Below, one piece after another: positions 23,239 through 31,771 of a stretch of DNA of 54,284 bases. The notes under the pieces were generated by a model, which worked only from the letters and a program-made list of their open reading frames with translations, had not been told where the DNA came from and searched no databases. Numbering within the stretch: position 1 is the first letter of the stretch; the number at the start of each line of letters is the position of its first letter. Origin of the DNA: an uncultured Clostridia bacterium (lineage in GTDB: Bacteria; Bacillota; Clostridia; Oscillospirales; Acutalibacteraceae). Position numbers and translations under genes: made by a program. The DNA lies in the NCBI GenBank assembly GCA_947369085.1, contig CANBJR010000015.1, positions 1 to 54,284 on the forward strand, in the 5' to 3' direction.

Positions 23239-24000
23239 TTAAATTTCCTTATTTCTCGAATTTATCATTCTGGCAACATAAATGGCCCTTTGCTCGGTAT
23301 CTTTCGGCTTGTCAAAGGTTAAATCACCGTAGACAGCCTCGACCTTAAAGCCTGCACTTTCAAGCATTTCCCTGATTTGCAAATCAGAATACGCTCTCTC
23401 GCTGAAGCTTTCCGAAGAACGGTAGTAAACACCGTTTTCCTCCTCAAAAAAGTCGAGGTTTATATCCACAATATCGTTTTCACGGAGGGCATTCTGCCAC
23501 ACGCAGAACACCCTATCGTTTTCAAAAACAAACGTATTGTCCTTTAAAATTTCACGGTGCTTGTACACCGTATTTACGTCAAACACAAACAAGCCGTCGT
23601 TATCCATAAACAGTCCGACCTTGTCAAAGGTTTTAGCAACGTCATCGGTTTTTGTGAGGTGATTTATACTGTCGAGAGTGCAGATGCAGGTATTGATTGT
23701 TCCGTAGAGGTCAAGCGACTGCATCTTCTGCCTTAGAAAAAGAATATTGAGATTTTTCTCGTACGCTTTTTGCATTGCTTCGCTCAGCATTTCGGCACTT
23801 GAATCGACTCCATAAACATCAATACCTTTTTGGGCAAGCAGACGGGTAATTGAACCTGTTCCACAGGCTAAATCAAGAGTTATTCCTGCTTCGTGGTTGT
23901 GATATTTAAAAAGCCTGAGAAGATACTCACAGCGCTTTTCATAGTCAGCGTCCTCCATAAGTCCGTCGTAGAACCTTGCAAATGAAACGTAGCTTGCCAT
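23239..24000 (-). CDS. Class I SAM-dependent methyltransferase
   Basis: 253 residues. SAM-binding motif I is TLDLACGTGSITRLLAQKG, motif II region YGVDSSAEMLSEAM, and motif IV CICTLDSINHLTKTDD, as in small-molecule methyltransferases of the YqeM type. The start overlaps the stop of the upstream yerC-like gene by one base. Substrate unknown. Confidence 0.92.
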   Translation of the reverse strand: MASYVSFARFYDGLMEDADYEKRCEYLLRLFKYHNHEAGITLDLACGTGSITRLLAQKGIDVYGVDSSAEMLSEAMQKAYEKNLNILFLRQKMQSLDLYGTINTCICTLDSINHLTKTDDVAKTFDKVGLFMDNDGLFVFDVNTVYKHREILKDNTFVFENDRVFCVWQNALRENDIVDINLDFFEEENGVYYRSSESFSERAYSDLQIREMLESAGFKVEAVYGDLTFDKPKDTEQRAIYVARMINSRNKEI

Positions 24001-24302
24001 TATTTGTTTTCCTCACAGAGAAGCTTGTCGAGCACGAGTGTGTAACCATAGGTATCATTATCAAACAAAGCACGTTTTACACGGCTGATTGTGGCGGTTG
24101 ACGCACCTGTTTCCTTTACTATTTCGGTGTAGACCTTTTTCTCGGTGAGCATTTTGGCAACTACAAGGCGCTGTGACATAGCTTTAAGCTCCGCACTCGT
24201 GCACAAATCCTCAAAAAATCTGTAGCACTCCTCCTTATTTTTAAGGGAAAGTATTGCATCAAACAAAAAGTCTGTTGACTCATTTTTTAACTTTGAATTC
24301 AA
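24000..24302 (-). CDS. TrpR/YerC-family DNA-binding protein
   Basis: 100 residues from TTG 24302, which follows AAGGAGG; the frame continues upstream but without a ribosome site. The TrpR-like helix-turn-helix is SAELKAMSQRLVVAKMLTEK with TEIVKETGASTATISRVKRAL. YerC/YecD proteins are chromosomal regulators of unknown ligand in Firmicutes. It heads a run with a methyltransferase and hslO. Confidence 0.9.
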   Translation of the reverse strand: MNSKLKNESTDFLFDAILSLKNKEECYRFFEDLCTSAELKAMSQRLVVAKMLTEKKVYTEIVKETGASTATISRVKRALFDNDTYGYTLVLDKLLCEENK

Positions 24303-24465
24303 AATATTTGCCTCCTTATCATGGCAATAAATTTTATACATTAAAATTTTAACACATAAAAGTATAAAAGTAAATAATATAATTTGTTGAGACGACAGAT
24401 TAATTTTATCCGGTAAATTTATCATCCGACTGTGATTTTATTATTTCCAAACCAAACACAACAAT

Positions 24466-24493
24466 GAACTCCTGCTGTATTTAGCAGGAGTTC
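24466..24493 (-). terminator. Hairpin after the anti-sigma gene
   Basis: Perfect 11-bp stem GAACTCCTGCT / AGCAGGAGTTC with 6-base loop. The tail is only moderately T-rich on the minus strand. Confidence 0.7.
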
Positions 24494-24504
24494 GTAAAAT
24501 CCTA

Positions 24505-25296
24505 TTATTCTTTTCCATTTTTGCCTTTTTGCTTTTTTTCTCCGCTATTTTCGTCTGACTTGCAGTAATTATGCTTTCTGTCACCCGACAAACTGTCCTC
24601 TGATGATAAATTACTTACTGTAGATGAAACTTCATATTTTTGAATTCTGTCCCTTATCTCTTTCATGGAAAGTCCTTTTATGTCATCAACATTCAGCTCA
24701 GGTTCATATTTTTTTAATTCAAGATATGCATTGTATTTACCGAAAGAAACACCATTTGCATGAGCATTTTCGACAGACTCGGAATTATTCTTGCAGTAAT
24801 ATATATTTCCATTTCCGCTGTTGCCAATGCATTTTTCTATGTCCTCCAAAACTTCTTCAGTCTTTTCATCGGACTCAGAATCAACAGTAACAACTATAAC
24901 ATTATCATTGTTGCTATTTGTTTCATAGTATCCGACAATTTCGTTTACTGCGTCTTCATAAATTTTGTTATTGACATCAACGGAATCAATCAACTTTTCA
25001 CCATCACCGTTAATTCCCTTTGCGACGATAACCCTGTTGTACGGATTAACTCCAAGCTCAATTGATGGGTTAATATCAATACTTATGGCACAGACCTGTG
25101 TATTATATGAAATCAAGCCAAAACCGAGCGCACATATTAACACCGCACAAATTGGCAATGCAACGAATCTCTGCCAATGAAATTTATTCTTTTGCTGAGT
25201 TTTTTCCATATATTTAAGTAGACAAATCCTTGTACTGTCTTTCATCTGTTCGTCAGCGCGAACTCTGCTAAAGGCACATTTTATCTGATTACTCAA
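24505..25296 (-). CDS. RsgI-like anti-sigma factor, membrane-spanning
   Basis: About 263 residues. A cytoplasmic N-terminus (1-43), one membrane helix (about 44-62, VALPICAVLICALGFGLISY), then the RsgI-type extracytoplasmic domain starting AISIDINPSIELGVNPYNRV, the signature of RsgI middle domains. The tail is hydrophilic, rich in Ser, Lys and Glu. The start is probably TTG 25296, six bases after GGAGGTG; ATG 25302 is too close to that site. It overlaps or abuts the sigma gene stop, so sigma and anti-sigma are coupled. It lacks the sugar-binding C-terminal domains of clostridial RsgI proteins, so its signal is unknown. Confidence 0.85.
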   Translation of the reverse strand: MSNQIKCAFSRVRADEQMKDSTRICLLKYMEKTQQKNKFHWQRFVALPICAVLICALGFGLISYNTQVCAISIDINPSIELGVNPYNRVIVAKGINGDGEKLIDSVDVNNKIYEDAVNEIVGYYETNSNNDNVIVVTVDSESDEKTEEVLEDIEKCIGNSGNGNIYYCKNNSESVENAHANGVSFGKYNAYLELKKYEPELNVDDIKGLSMKEIRDRIQKYEVSSTVSNLSSEDSLSGDRKHNYCKSDENSGEKKQKGKNGKE

Positions 25297-25771
25297 ATTC
25301 ATCACCTCCAAGTCTTTCTCTGAGCATTGCTTTAGCCCTTGACAAAAGAGTGTAAACTGTATTTACTTTTTTTTTGAGAATTTTAGAAATTTCAACTGCT
25401 GTGTACTCTTCATAAAAATAAAGATATACAACCTCTTTATATTTCTTTGGCAGTGACAAGACTGCCTCAAGCACATCACTGTTTTCCTGCGTGATTTCCT
25501 CAGAAAGCTCTGCGATTGCATCAAGCGGAACTGTGTTTTTCCGAAACAGATTTTTCATTAAATCTTTACAGCAATTTATTGTCACTCTGATAAACCAGGC
25601 TTTTTCGTGTTCTTCACTTTTAAATTCGGTTTCCGAGAGCAAATACTTCATAAATACCGTCTGAAAAATATCATCTGTATCCTCATTGTTTTTCAAATAC
25701 ACCAAACAAATGCGCTTAATCATATCCGAATATATATCAATCGCTCTGTTGACCTCATATTCATTCCGCAT
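25289..25771 (-). CDS. ECF-type RNA polymerase sigma factor
   Basis: 160 residues from ATG 25771 (GGGAGGGAG upstream). Region 2: DMIKRICLVYLKNNEDTDDIFQTVFMKYL, then EHEKAWFIRVTINCCKDLMKN. Region 4: LSLPKKYKEVVYLYFYEEYTAVEISKILKKKVNTVYTLLSRAKAML, a normal sigma-70 region 4 HTH. Its partner is the RsgI-like membrane protein directly downstream. The gene upstream encodes a secreted repeat protein, which may be the main target or signal of the module. Confidence 0.94.
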   Translation of the reverse strand: MRNEYEVNRAIDIYSDMIKRICLVYLKNNEDTDDIFQTVFMKYLLSETEFKSEEHEKAWFIRVTINCCKDLMKNLFRKNTVPLDAIAELSEEITQENSDVLEAVLSLPKKYKEVVYLYFYEEYTAVEISKILKKKVNTVYTLLSRAKAMLRERLGGDEFE

Positions 25772-25804
25772 TGCTCTCCCTCCCTTTTTGCTTTTATTCA
25801 AAAA

Positions 25805-26185
25805 TCAGCAACAGCCTTTACACTTACCATTACGCTTATTTTCTGACTTGTTACCGTTGCAAGTTGCATTATTTGTGCCTTTGTTGTCACAAACTCCGTC
25901 TTTGTCAGCGTCAACAAAATTTGCTCTGTTACCGTTGCAAGTTGCACTATTTGTGCCTTTGTTGTCACAAACTCCGTCTTTGTCTGTGTCGACAAAATTT
26001 GCTCTGTTACCGTTGCAAGTTGCATTATTTGTGCTTTTGTTATCGCATACATCATCGTTGTCAATATCTACGCAATTCACAGTCGCTTTTGTATCTGTAT
26101 TTTTGTGTGAGTATGCAAGAACAGAGGCTGTTGCCGACGAAAGAACCATAACGACACTAAGTATTGAAATAATTATTTTTTTCAT
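25805..26185 (-). CDS. Secreted DxDxDG/Cys tandem-repeat protein
   Basis: 126 residues with a signal peptide (1-24). The mature part has an introductory unit (VDIDNDDVCDN) and then repeats of 26 residues with core FVDTDKDGVCDNKGTN and ATCNGNRAN. Each has a calcium-loop-like DxDxDGxCD and two cysteines. The C-terminus is KCKGCC. At the DNA level the units are near-identical 78-bp copies. AAGGGA precedes the ATG. It is 33 bp upstream of the ECF sigma gene, so probably part of that regulon. Metal binding or envelope sensing are inferences. Confidence 0.85.
   Translation of the reverse strand: MKKIIISILSVVMVLSSATASVLAYSHKNTDTKATVNCVDIDNDDVCDNKSTNNATCNGNRANFVDTDKDGVCDNKGTNSATCNGNRANFVDADKDGVCDNKGTNNATCNGNKSENKRNGKCKGCC
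25850..26083 (-). repeat. Three tandem 78-bp coding repeats
   Basis: Copies at 25850-25927, 25928-26005 and 26006-26083 differ at few positions. Each encodes one 26-residue DxDxDG/Cys unit. The near identity suggests recent copy-number change. Confidence 0.92.
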
Positions 26186-26349
26186 TGTTTGTCCCTTCTT
26201 AAAAAATTTTTACTGAATTCATCGATGACTTCACACATAAAACGATTGCAATTAAACAATCCTTTCATTTTTAGTACTATTTATTCTATAAATATTTTAT
26301 AGTATAATTGCACGTAACGCAATAAGCTGAATTATTTTGTATACCGCTA

Positions 26350-26391
26350 AACAAAAATCAGGTGACAATTGCATTTTGCATATCGTCACCC
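26350..26391 (-). terminator. Terminator of spoIIE
   Basis: GGTGAC (26361-26366) pairs with GTCACC (26385-26390), with an inner GCATTTTGC loop; the minus-strand side continues TGATTTTTG. Confidence 0.75.
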
Positions 26392-26400
26392 GTTTTTTAA

Positions 26401-28725
26401 TTATATTTCGTTGTCTGTAATTCTTATCGCAAGTGCTGTTATGTCATCGTCGGGGCTGTCGCCTCTGCGTTTTATCGCCTCGTCAACTACCGCACGCGCA
26501 AGCTCCTGCGTACTGCCCTCGTTCCAGCTTCTTATCAGCTTTTCAAGCCATTTTTCGTCGCCCGTTATCACTCCGTCTGACACCATTACCACCATATCTC
26601 CCGATGAAAGATTTACCGCATCCGATGAAAATTTTACTCCGTTTAAAATTCCGACAGGCAATGACGGCATTTCTCTGACCATTACTCTGCCGTTTTTTCG
26701 TACAAATGTCGCAGGTGCGCCTGCCTTTTTCAGAGTAACCCTGCCTGTGTACAAATCAACGCCCGTCAAATCAAGCGTTGACAGCGACTCATCCTCGCTT
26801 TTTACCATAAGTGCAGAGTTAACAATCTGCAATGAGCTGTCTGCCGAAAGTCCCGAACGCAGAAGTCTGCCCATTACCGACGCCGCCATATTTCCGTCAA
26901 CAGCAGCTCTGCCGCCTGTTCCCATACCGTCACAGACAATGGCATAAGTCTTGCCGAATCCGTCGTTGAAATAATCAATGCAGTCACCGCAGAGCTTACC
27001 GTTGTTCGCAATATGCTGATCAGAACCGACTTCTACATCATAAACAGGCATTTCGCAAAGTGCCGCTCTGATTCTGTCGCCCTCACAGGTGATTGTGGGC
27101 AAATCAAATTTTCTTCCGCAGCACTTAGAAACCTCACGCATTATAGTGCCCTTTGACAGCTTGCTTTCGCCCTTTGACGAAAGTTCCAGTTCAACGCTCA
27201 TCCTGCCTCCGTCCGACACAAGGCAAACACATTCAACCGGTATAGCTCCTAATGCGCTAAGCGCTGAAATTATCCTTTCAGAACTGTCGGTATCGCACCG
27301 CATTGTATTCCTGAACTCTTTGGACAAATCGCTTAGAATGTCGCTTACGCCCGAAAACTGCCCTGCTACCACACCTCTTACATCTGACACTCTGCGCTGA
27401 GCCTCAAGAGCCGAGAGGTATTCACGGTAGTTTATATTCATACTTCGGGCAATTTCACCCTTCTTACAGCAATTCTTAATAAATGCTTCCTCAACGTCGC
27501 TTTCACTTATTCTTCCCTGCACCTCAAGCAATTCTTCAAGTCTGAAAAAATCATCCCTTGTAACGCCCTTTCTGTGCTCGTAGCAATAGGTTTTCAGTCC
27601 GCAGTTGTTGCAAACCTCTTTTTCCACGTTTTCGCACACTACAGAAAAATTAGGCGAATACAAATTTTTCAGCTTATCAGAAACAGAATTAACGTCGTTT
27701 CGCACGTTGTAAATCGCTTTTGACGCAAAATCAAGACGCATAACAATATTCTTTCTCAGCGTTTCGCCAAGTGAAGAATTCTTCTCGTTCGAGAATACGG
27801 GCGAAATTATATTGCCTACCTCTTTTGGAAGTATCATAAACACAGCTGAGCCGACAAGACTTTCAATCAGCACAGCGGAAAGCTGAGTGTTTTCGCCGAA
27901 TGCAAGGCTCATAATTCCGTTTGAAATCATAAACGCCACTGCGCACCCGAATTTTCCTACAGGCGCAAACATACCTGCCATAAGTCCGCCGAAAGCAAAT
28001 CCTCCGCACACAAAGCCCTGTGCTCTGCTCGCAATGCTGAATACTGCACCCGTTGCAATTCCGCTGACTGCACCGCCGTTTACTCCGCCGTATCTTGAGC
28101 TGAGCAAGACGGCTGTTATTGCAATTATTCTGCCGAGCGAAATATTCTCAAAGGTAATACTTCCGAATGCAAGAATCAGCACACAACCGGTCATAACAAG
28201 ACTTGCGGTTTCCTGTCTGGTGTATGCGGAAATCCCTCTTTTCTCGTCTGCAAGCTGAACCGAAACGCTTATAAAATAAGCCGCCGCTCCCGCAAGCACA
28301 GATTCAATAAAGCAATCTGCAAAGGAGGAAAGTGTGCTTGTACTCGCAAACAAAAGAGCAATTCCCGTTGCAAGCGTTGGCAGAAAAGCCGCAAGCGGAG
28401 CAAAAAGTCTGCTTCGGCTTACCTTTTCAATATCGCCCATAAGCCAGCGCAATGCGCCGATTGCCACTATGACGGCTATGTATCTGAAGCTGTCGGTGGG
28501 TTTTAGCAGAATATATCCGAATGACGTTCCGATAAGCGAGGGCAAAAGATTTTTTTTCGGAACTGCCGCCGCATATGACGCACCGAACGGTGCAAGAGTA
28601 CCCAGGAGAGTTCCTCTTGACACAAGAATTCCGCATAACAGGTATATGAAATTAACTGCTCCGTTTCTTACAAAATCATTGCGGCTGCTATTTACTCTTT
28701 TTCTTATAGCTTTTGTACTTTCCAT
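26401..28725 (-). CDS. spoIIE: Stage II sporulation protein E (SpoIIE serine phosphatase)
   Basis: 774 residues, close to the usual SpoIIE length. About ten membrane helices (roughly 22-300) are followed by a central cytoplasmic region with Cys-rich NNCGLKTYC, and a C-terminal PP2C phosphatase domain (about 560-770): CDGMGTGGRAAVDGNMAAS (metal Asp), TLDLTGVDLYTGRVTLKKAG and MVSDGVITGDEKW. It dephosphorylates SpoIIAA to activate sigma F in the forespore and localises to the division septum. AAAGGACG lies upstream. It is divergent from ruvX. Confidence 0.97.
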   Translation of the reverse strand: MESTKAIRKRVNSSRNDFVRNGAVNFIYLLCGILVSRGTLLGTLAPFGASYAAAVPKKNLLPSLIGTSFGYILLKPTDSFRYIAVIVAIGALRWLMGDIEKVSRSRLFAPLAAFLPTLATGIALLFASTSTLSSFADCFIESVLAGAAAYFISVSVQLADEKRGISAYTRQETASLVMTGCVLILAFGSITFENISLGRIIAITAVLLSSRYGGVNGGAVSGIATGAVFSIASRAQGFVCGGFAFGGLMAGMFAPVGKFGCAVAFMISNGIMSLAFGENTQLSAVLIESLVGSAVFMILPKEVGNIISPVFSNEKNSSLGETLRKNIVMRLDFASKAIYNVRNDVNSVSDKLKNLYSPNFSVVCENVEKEVCNNCGLKTYCYEHRKGVTRDDFFRLEELLEVQGRISESDVEEAFIKNCCKKGEIARSMNINYREYLSALEAQRRVSDVRGVVAGQFSGVSDILSDLSKEFRNTMRCDTDSSERIISALSALGAIPVECVCLVSDGGRMSVELELSSKGESKLSKGTIMREVSKCCGRKFDLPTITCEGDRIRAALCEMPVYDVEVGSDQHIANNGKLCGDCIDYFNDGFGKTYAIVCDGMGTGGRAAVDGNMAASVMGRLLRSGLSADSSLQIVNSALMVKSEDESLSTLDLTGVDLYTGRVTLKKAGAPATFVRKNGRVMVREMPSLPVGILNGVKFSSDAVNLSSGDMVVMVSDGVITGDEKWLEKLIRSWNEGSTQELARAVVDEAIKRRGDSPDDDITALAIRITDNEI

Positions 28726-28884
28726 AATATTCTACGTCCTTTTAGCGAAATTCAGTTGATTTGTTGTTACAAGCTTATTATATGATAAAGCCTGCAATCG
28801 TTTTGTCATTATATGAATGAGCATTTTTATATTCTTTTGTAGAAATTTCAACAAGCAGATTTATAACCTGCCCTAAAAGTCAGT

Positions 28885-28919
28885 TTAAAAAAAATAAAGC
28901 CGACAAGCACGGCTTTATT
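28885..28919 (-). terminator. Terminator-like hairpin upstream of spoIIE
   Basis: Stem AATAAAGCCG / CGGCTTTATT (28893-28919) followed on the minus strand by a run of eight T. It lies 165 bp upstream of the spoIIE start and in front of ruvX, where no minus-strand gene ends, so its role is unclear. Confidence 0.65.
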
Positions 28920-28990
28920 AAACATATTGTATATTATGAAATTTTGATTTATAATTATGGAATAAACACAGTTTTGAAAGGAATAAATTT

Positions 28991-29401
28991 ATGATTATAA
29001 TGTCGATTGACCTCGGCAAAGCCAGAACAGGCATTGCCGTGTGCGATAAAACAGAATTTTTGGCATCCCCTTATACAGTTATATTTGAAAAGTCACCGCA
29101 AAAACTTTTGGAAAAGGCAGTGCAGGCGGTAAAGGACACCAAAGCCGAATTGGTCGTTGTCGGACTGCCGAAAAACATGGACGGAAGCGAGGGTGAAAGC
29201 GCACAAAATGCAAGAGCCTTTGCCAAAAAAGTTGAAGAGCTTTCGGGTGTTAATACCGTTATGCAGGACGAAAGAGGCACAACTATAACGGCGCATAATT
29301 TTTTGAATACAACAAACACAAGAGGAAAAAAGCGAAAAAATGTTGTTGACGAGGTAGCGGCTACAATTATTTTGCAGGATTTTCTTGACTCAAGAAAATA
29401 A
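28991..29401 (+). CDS. ruvX: RuvX/YqgF-family Holliday junction resolvase-like protein
   Basis: 136 residues. RNase H-like fold: IIMSIDLGKARTGIAVCD (first catalytic Asp), VVVGLPKNMDGSEGESAQNARAF, MQDERGTTITA (catalytic Glu region) and NVVDEVAATIILQDFLD (last Asp). The family is essential in many bacteria and is linked to pre-16S rRNA 5' maturation. AAAGGA precedes the ATG. Single gene with its own terminator. Confidence 0.95.
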   Translation: MIIMSIDLGKARTGIAVCDKTEFLASPYTVIFEKSPQKLLEKAVQAVKDTKAELVVVGLPKNMDGSEGESAQNARAFAKKVEELSGVNTVMQDERGTTITAHNFLNTTNTRGKKRKNVVDEVAATIILQDFLDSRK

Positions 29402-29421
29402 AATTGAAAATGAACAGTAAA

Positions 29422-29467
29422 AAGGCTGTATCGGGCACACGGAAATTCCGCTGACTGATACAGCCTT
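29422..29467. terminator. Bidirectional terminator after ruvX and the LCP gene
   Basis: AAGGCTGTATC pairs with GATACAGCCTT; an inner GGAAATTCC forms a second small stem. Confidence 0.85.
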
Positions 29468-29479
29468 GATTAATTTAAT

Positions 29480-30718
29480 TTACTGAACCGGAGTGTAAAA
29501 TACGTTTAAAAACAGCTCGTAAAACTCGCTCTCGTTCACATAGTATTCAGCGTAGATTTCTCCCATTTTGGCTTCACCGGGAACGGTATTCATTTCAACC
29601 GACATACCGTTGCTCATTACAACCGACTGTGCAAGATACAAAATTTTGGACGGTTTCAAATTCGTGCAGGTATACGGAGAAGACGAATTGAACAAATCTA
29701 CAGGCGTCGTGATTTTCTCTTTCGTAGCCGAAATAACCTTATTCATAAACTGTGTCGCATACACTTGCTGGCGCTGCATTCTCAAAGTGTTTGCATCAGC
29801 GCTCTCATGATTTCTTGAGCGCACAAATGACTCTGCAAGGCTTCCTTCAAGGTGGTAATTCTGCCCATTGACAAAATTTCCTACTGTTTCGGGAGAGGTA
29901 ACGTCAACTCCGCCTATGCTGTCGTTGACAGCCGCAATTCCGTCAAGATCAAGCGCAAGATACGACTTTATCGGGATATTGTAAAACAGTCCTTTTACCG
30001 AATTAACAGTATTTTCACAGCTTGTCTTTTTGCCGTCGCCGTATGCATAAGCAAGACAAAGCTGCTGTTCCTGACTGCCGACATAACCTCCGTTTGCCGA
30101 ATAGACGGTAACATCGGTCATAGTATCACGTGAGATATTTATCATAGATATTTTGCCTGTTTTTGTGTCAACTGCAAACAAAACAATAACATCCGCTTGT
30201 CCGCCTGTTCCATTAACTTCGGTTTCTTCAAGCTCACGCTTGTCTACACCCATAAAAAGAATACTTGTAATATTTTTGTTATACTCATACGTCTTTCCGT
30301 TATAGACTACAAATTCACCCTGATTTTGTGTTTCCACACCCTGCGGTGCAGTTATGCTGTAGTCTTTTTCAAACAGCTCGCTGCTGCCTTTTATAAAAAG
30401 ATATGTATATGTTCCGACAACAAGCAATATAAGCCCAAGAAGTACGCATCCAATACTTAAAAGCACTTTTTTCAGTCGTTTTTTCTTTTTGCGAGGAGTC
30501 GATTGGCTGTGTGATTTTGATTTATGCTTTTTGGTTTTATGCGGTTTTGTAAAAACATAATCGTTAAAGTCATCGTCTATTGTTTTTTCATCATTTTTAA
30601 CTGGACTCCGCTCACCTTCAAGTCTGATACATTCATCACTGTTGACTGCATTTGGCTTTGCTTCAACGCTGTCATCGGAAATCGCATTAACATTTTCATC
30701 ATTTTGTTTGTTCGTCAT
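29480..30718 (-). CDS. LytR-CpsA-Psr (LCP) family cell-wall glycopolymer ligase
   Basis: 412 residues. A long acidic then Lys-rich cytoplasmic region (1-84), one helix (about 85-110), then the extracellular LCP domain: SILFMGVDKRE, ADVIVLFAVDTKTGKISMINISRDT (phosphate-binding Arg), and SFVRSRNHESADANTLRMQRQQ. LCP enzymes attach teichoic acids or capsule to peptidoglycan. ATG 30718 lies inside the end of the sortase gene (20-bp overlap) with AGGGGG upstream, so the two are coupled. Confidence 0.95.
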   Translation of the reverse strand: MTNKQNDENVNAISDDSVEAKPNAVNSDECIRLEGERSPVKNDEKTIDDDFNDYVFTKPHKTKKHKSKSHSQSTPRKKKKRLKKVLLSIGCVLLGLILLVVGTYTYLFIKGSSELFEKDYSITAPQGVETQNQGEFVVYNGKTYEYNKNITSILFMGVDKRELEETEVNGTGGQADVIVLFAVDTKTGKISMINISRDTMTDVTVYSANGGYVGSQEQQLCLAYAYGDGKKTSCENTVNSVKGLFYNIPIKSYLALDLDGIAAVNDSIGGVDVTSPETVGNFVNGQNYHLEGSLAESFVRSRNHESADANTLRMQRQQVYATQFMNKVISATKEKITTPVDLFNSSSPYTCTNLKPSKILYLAQSVVMSNGMSVEMNTVPGEAKMGEIYAEYYVNESEFYELFLNVFYTPVQ

Positions 30719-31499
30719 TAATCAGTACCCCCTGAAAGAGATAACGTCCTTCACCACTGTTAAGACACGTGCTTAACACAACAATATTGTCATCAATATC
30801 AAGACTAACCCCTTCTCGCGTGTTACTGCTAACAGAACGGGGATTTGAAATCATATTAAGGAAATCTTCAAAAACTTTATCATCGGAAAAATCAAACGAG
30901 TTCATAATATGCCTGTCATCATACACAAATGCAGACACAACCTCATATGTCAGCTTACGGTTTTCAGTATAAATATAGAAATATTTATTATCGTCAAAAA
31001 AATCTTTATCGCTGAATTTATGAAGATTTGCAAACATTGAGCCGTCAGCCATATTGTGACCGTAGAGCACAGTTACCCTGTCGTCAAAATCCTTTGAGTT
31101 GCAAAACTGCGAATATATCGCTCCTGAGTAGCTGTAGTTCTTGTAAATGTCGTGATCAAGATAAAAGTTATCATCAGTTGCGTGACGGCAAACAGGATAG
31201 TTGATGTTCGTATTTGGAATGTAAATCCACGCATAAATATCAGGATTTTGCTTTATAAGCGAATCAAAATCAACCGGATTCTCAGCCTTTTTTACGTTGA
31301 TTTCAGCAGGAGCAGTTATTTCAGTATTGCTCTGGTTACCCGATAATTCTCCTGCGTAGGAGCTTGCTATATTATTATATTCTTTTTTGTTTTCACTGTT
31401 AAGCACACCCTTTATTACAACATAAGCGCATGCACACAAAAAAATAATTGCAAAAAGAACAATTATAGAAATTAAAACAATATTCTTTTTTCTTTTCAT
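30699..31499 (-). CDS. srtB: Class B sortase
   Basis: 266 residues from ATG 31499. N-terminal membrane anchor (about 6-30), then the sortase barrel: WIYIPNTNINYPV, catalytic His148 in LYGHNMADGSMF, catalytic Cys245 in VVLSTCLN and Arg252 in GRYLFQG. This is the class B order, with the long insertion before the Cys. Class B sortases of Clostridia (C. difficile SrtB) cleave SPKTG-type signals, and the neighbouring gene at 31772 has exactly such a signal. It is the first gene of a two-gene unit with the LCP ligase. Confidence 0.93.
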   Translation of the reverse strand: MKRKKNIVLISIIVLFAIIFLCACAYVVIKGVLNSENKKEYNNIASSYAGELSGNQSNTEITAPAEINVKKAENPVDFDSLIKQNPDIYAWIYIPNTNINYPVCRHATDDNFYLDHDIYKNYSYSGAIYSQFCNSKDFDDRVTVLYGHNMADGSMFANLHKFSDKDFFDDNKYFYIYTENRKLTYEVVSAFVYDDRHIMNSFDFSDDKVFEDFLNMISNPRSVSSNTREGVSLDIDDNIVVLSTCLNSGEGRYLFQGVLINDEQTK

Positions 31500-31559
31500 C
31501 AAATTATCACCCGACAATTCATAGGAAAACGAAGTATTGATGCTTATTTGGCGAGCATT

Positions 31560-31577
31560 TTATCAAATATTTGATAA
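31560..31577. promoter_or_regulatory. Perfect 18-bp palindrome upstream of the sortase gene
   Basis: TTATCAAATATTTGATAA. A half-site TTTGATAA recurs at about 31637. It could be a regulator site; no regulator gene is adjacent. Confidence 0.4.
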
Positions 31578-31719
31578 CAAATTTTCTGCGCACTCCACCG
31601 GAAATATTCTAACATTATTTTAATATCCTGTCAATAATTTGATAAAAATATAACTATTCTCTAATAATTTTATGCGTAAAGTAACAACGCTCTTTGTGAC
31701 AAATCATTAAAGTTTTCTT

Positions 31720-31754
31720 AAAATAAAACAGCCTCCGCAACTGTGCGAAGGCTG
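31720..31754 (-). terminator. Terminator of the SPKTG protein gene
   Basis: CAGCCTTCGC pairs with GCGGAGGCTG on the minus strand, followed by TTTTATTTT. Confidence 0.88.
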
Positions 31755-31771
31755 AACTTTCAAAAATTTAA

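Noticed and set aside
25850..26083. CRISPR array
   Set aside because: The repeat is 78 bp, tandem without spacers, and coding.
25798..26216. Long frames on the plus and minus strands over the 78-bp repeats
   Set aside because: They are shadows of the repeat gene; repeats keep all frames open. Only the minus frame with signal peptide and ribosome site is supported.
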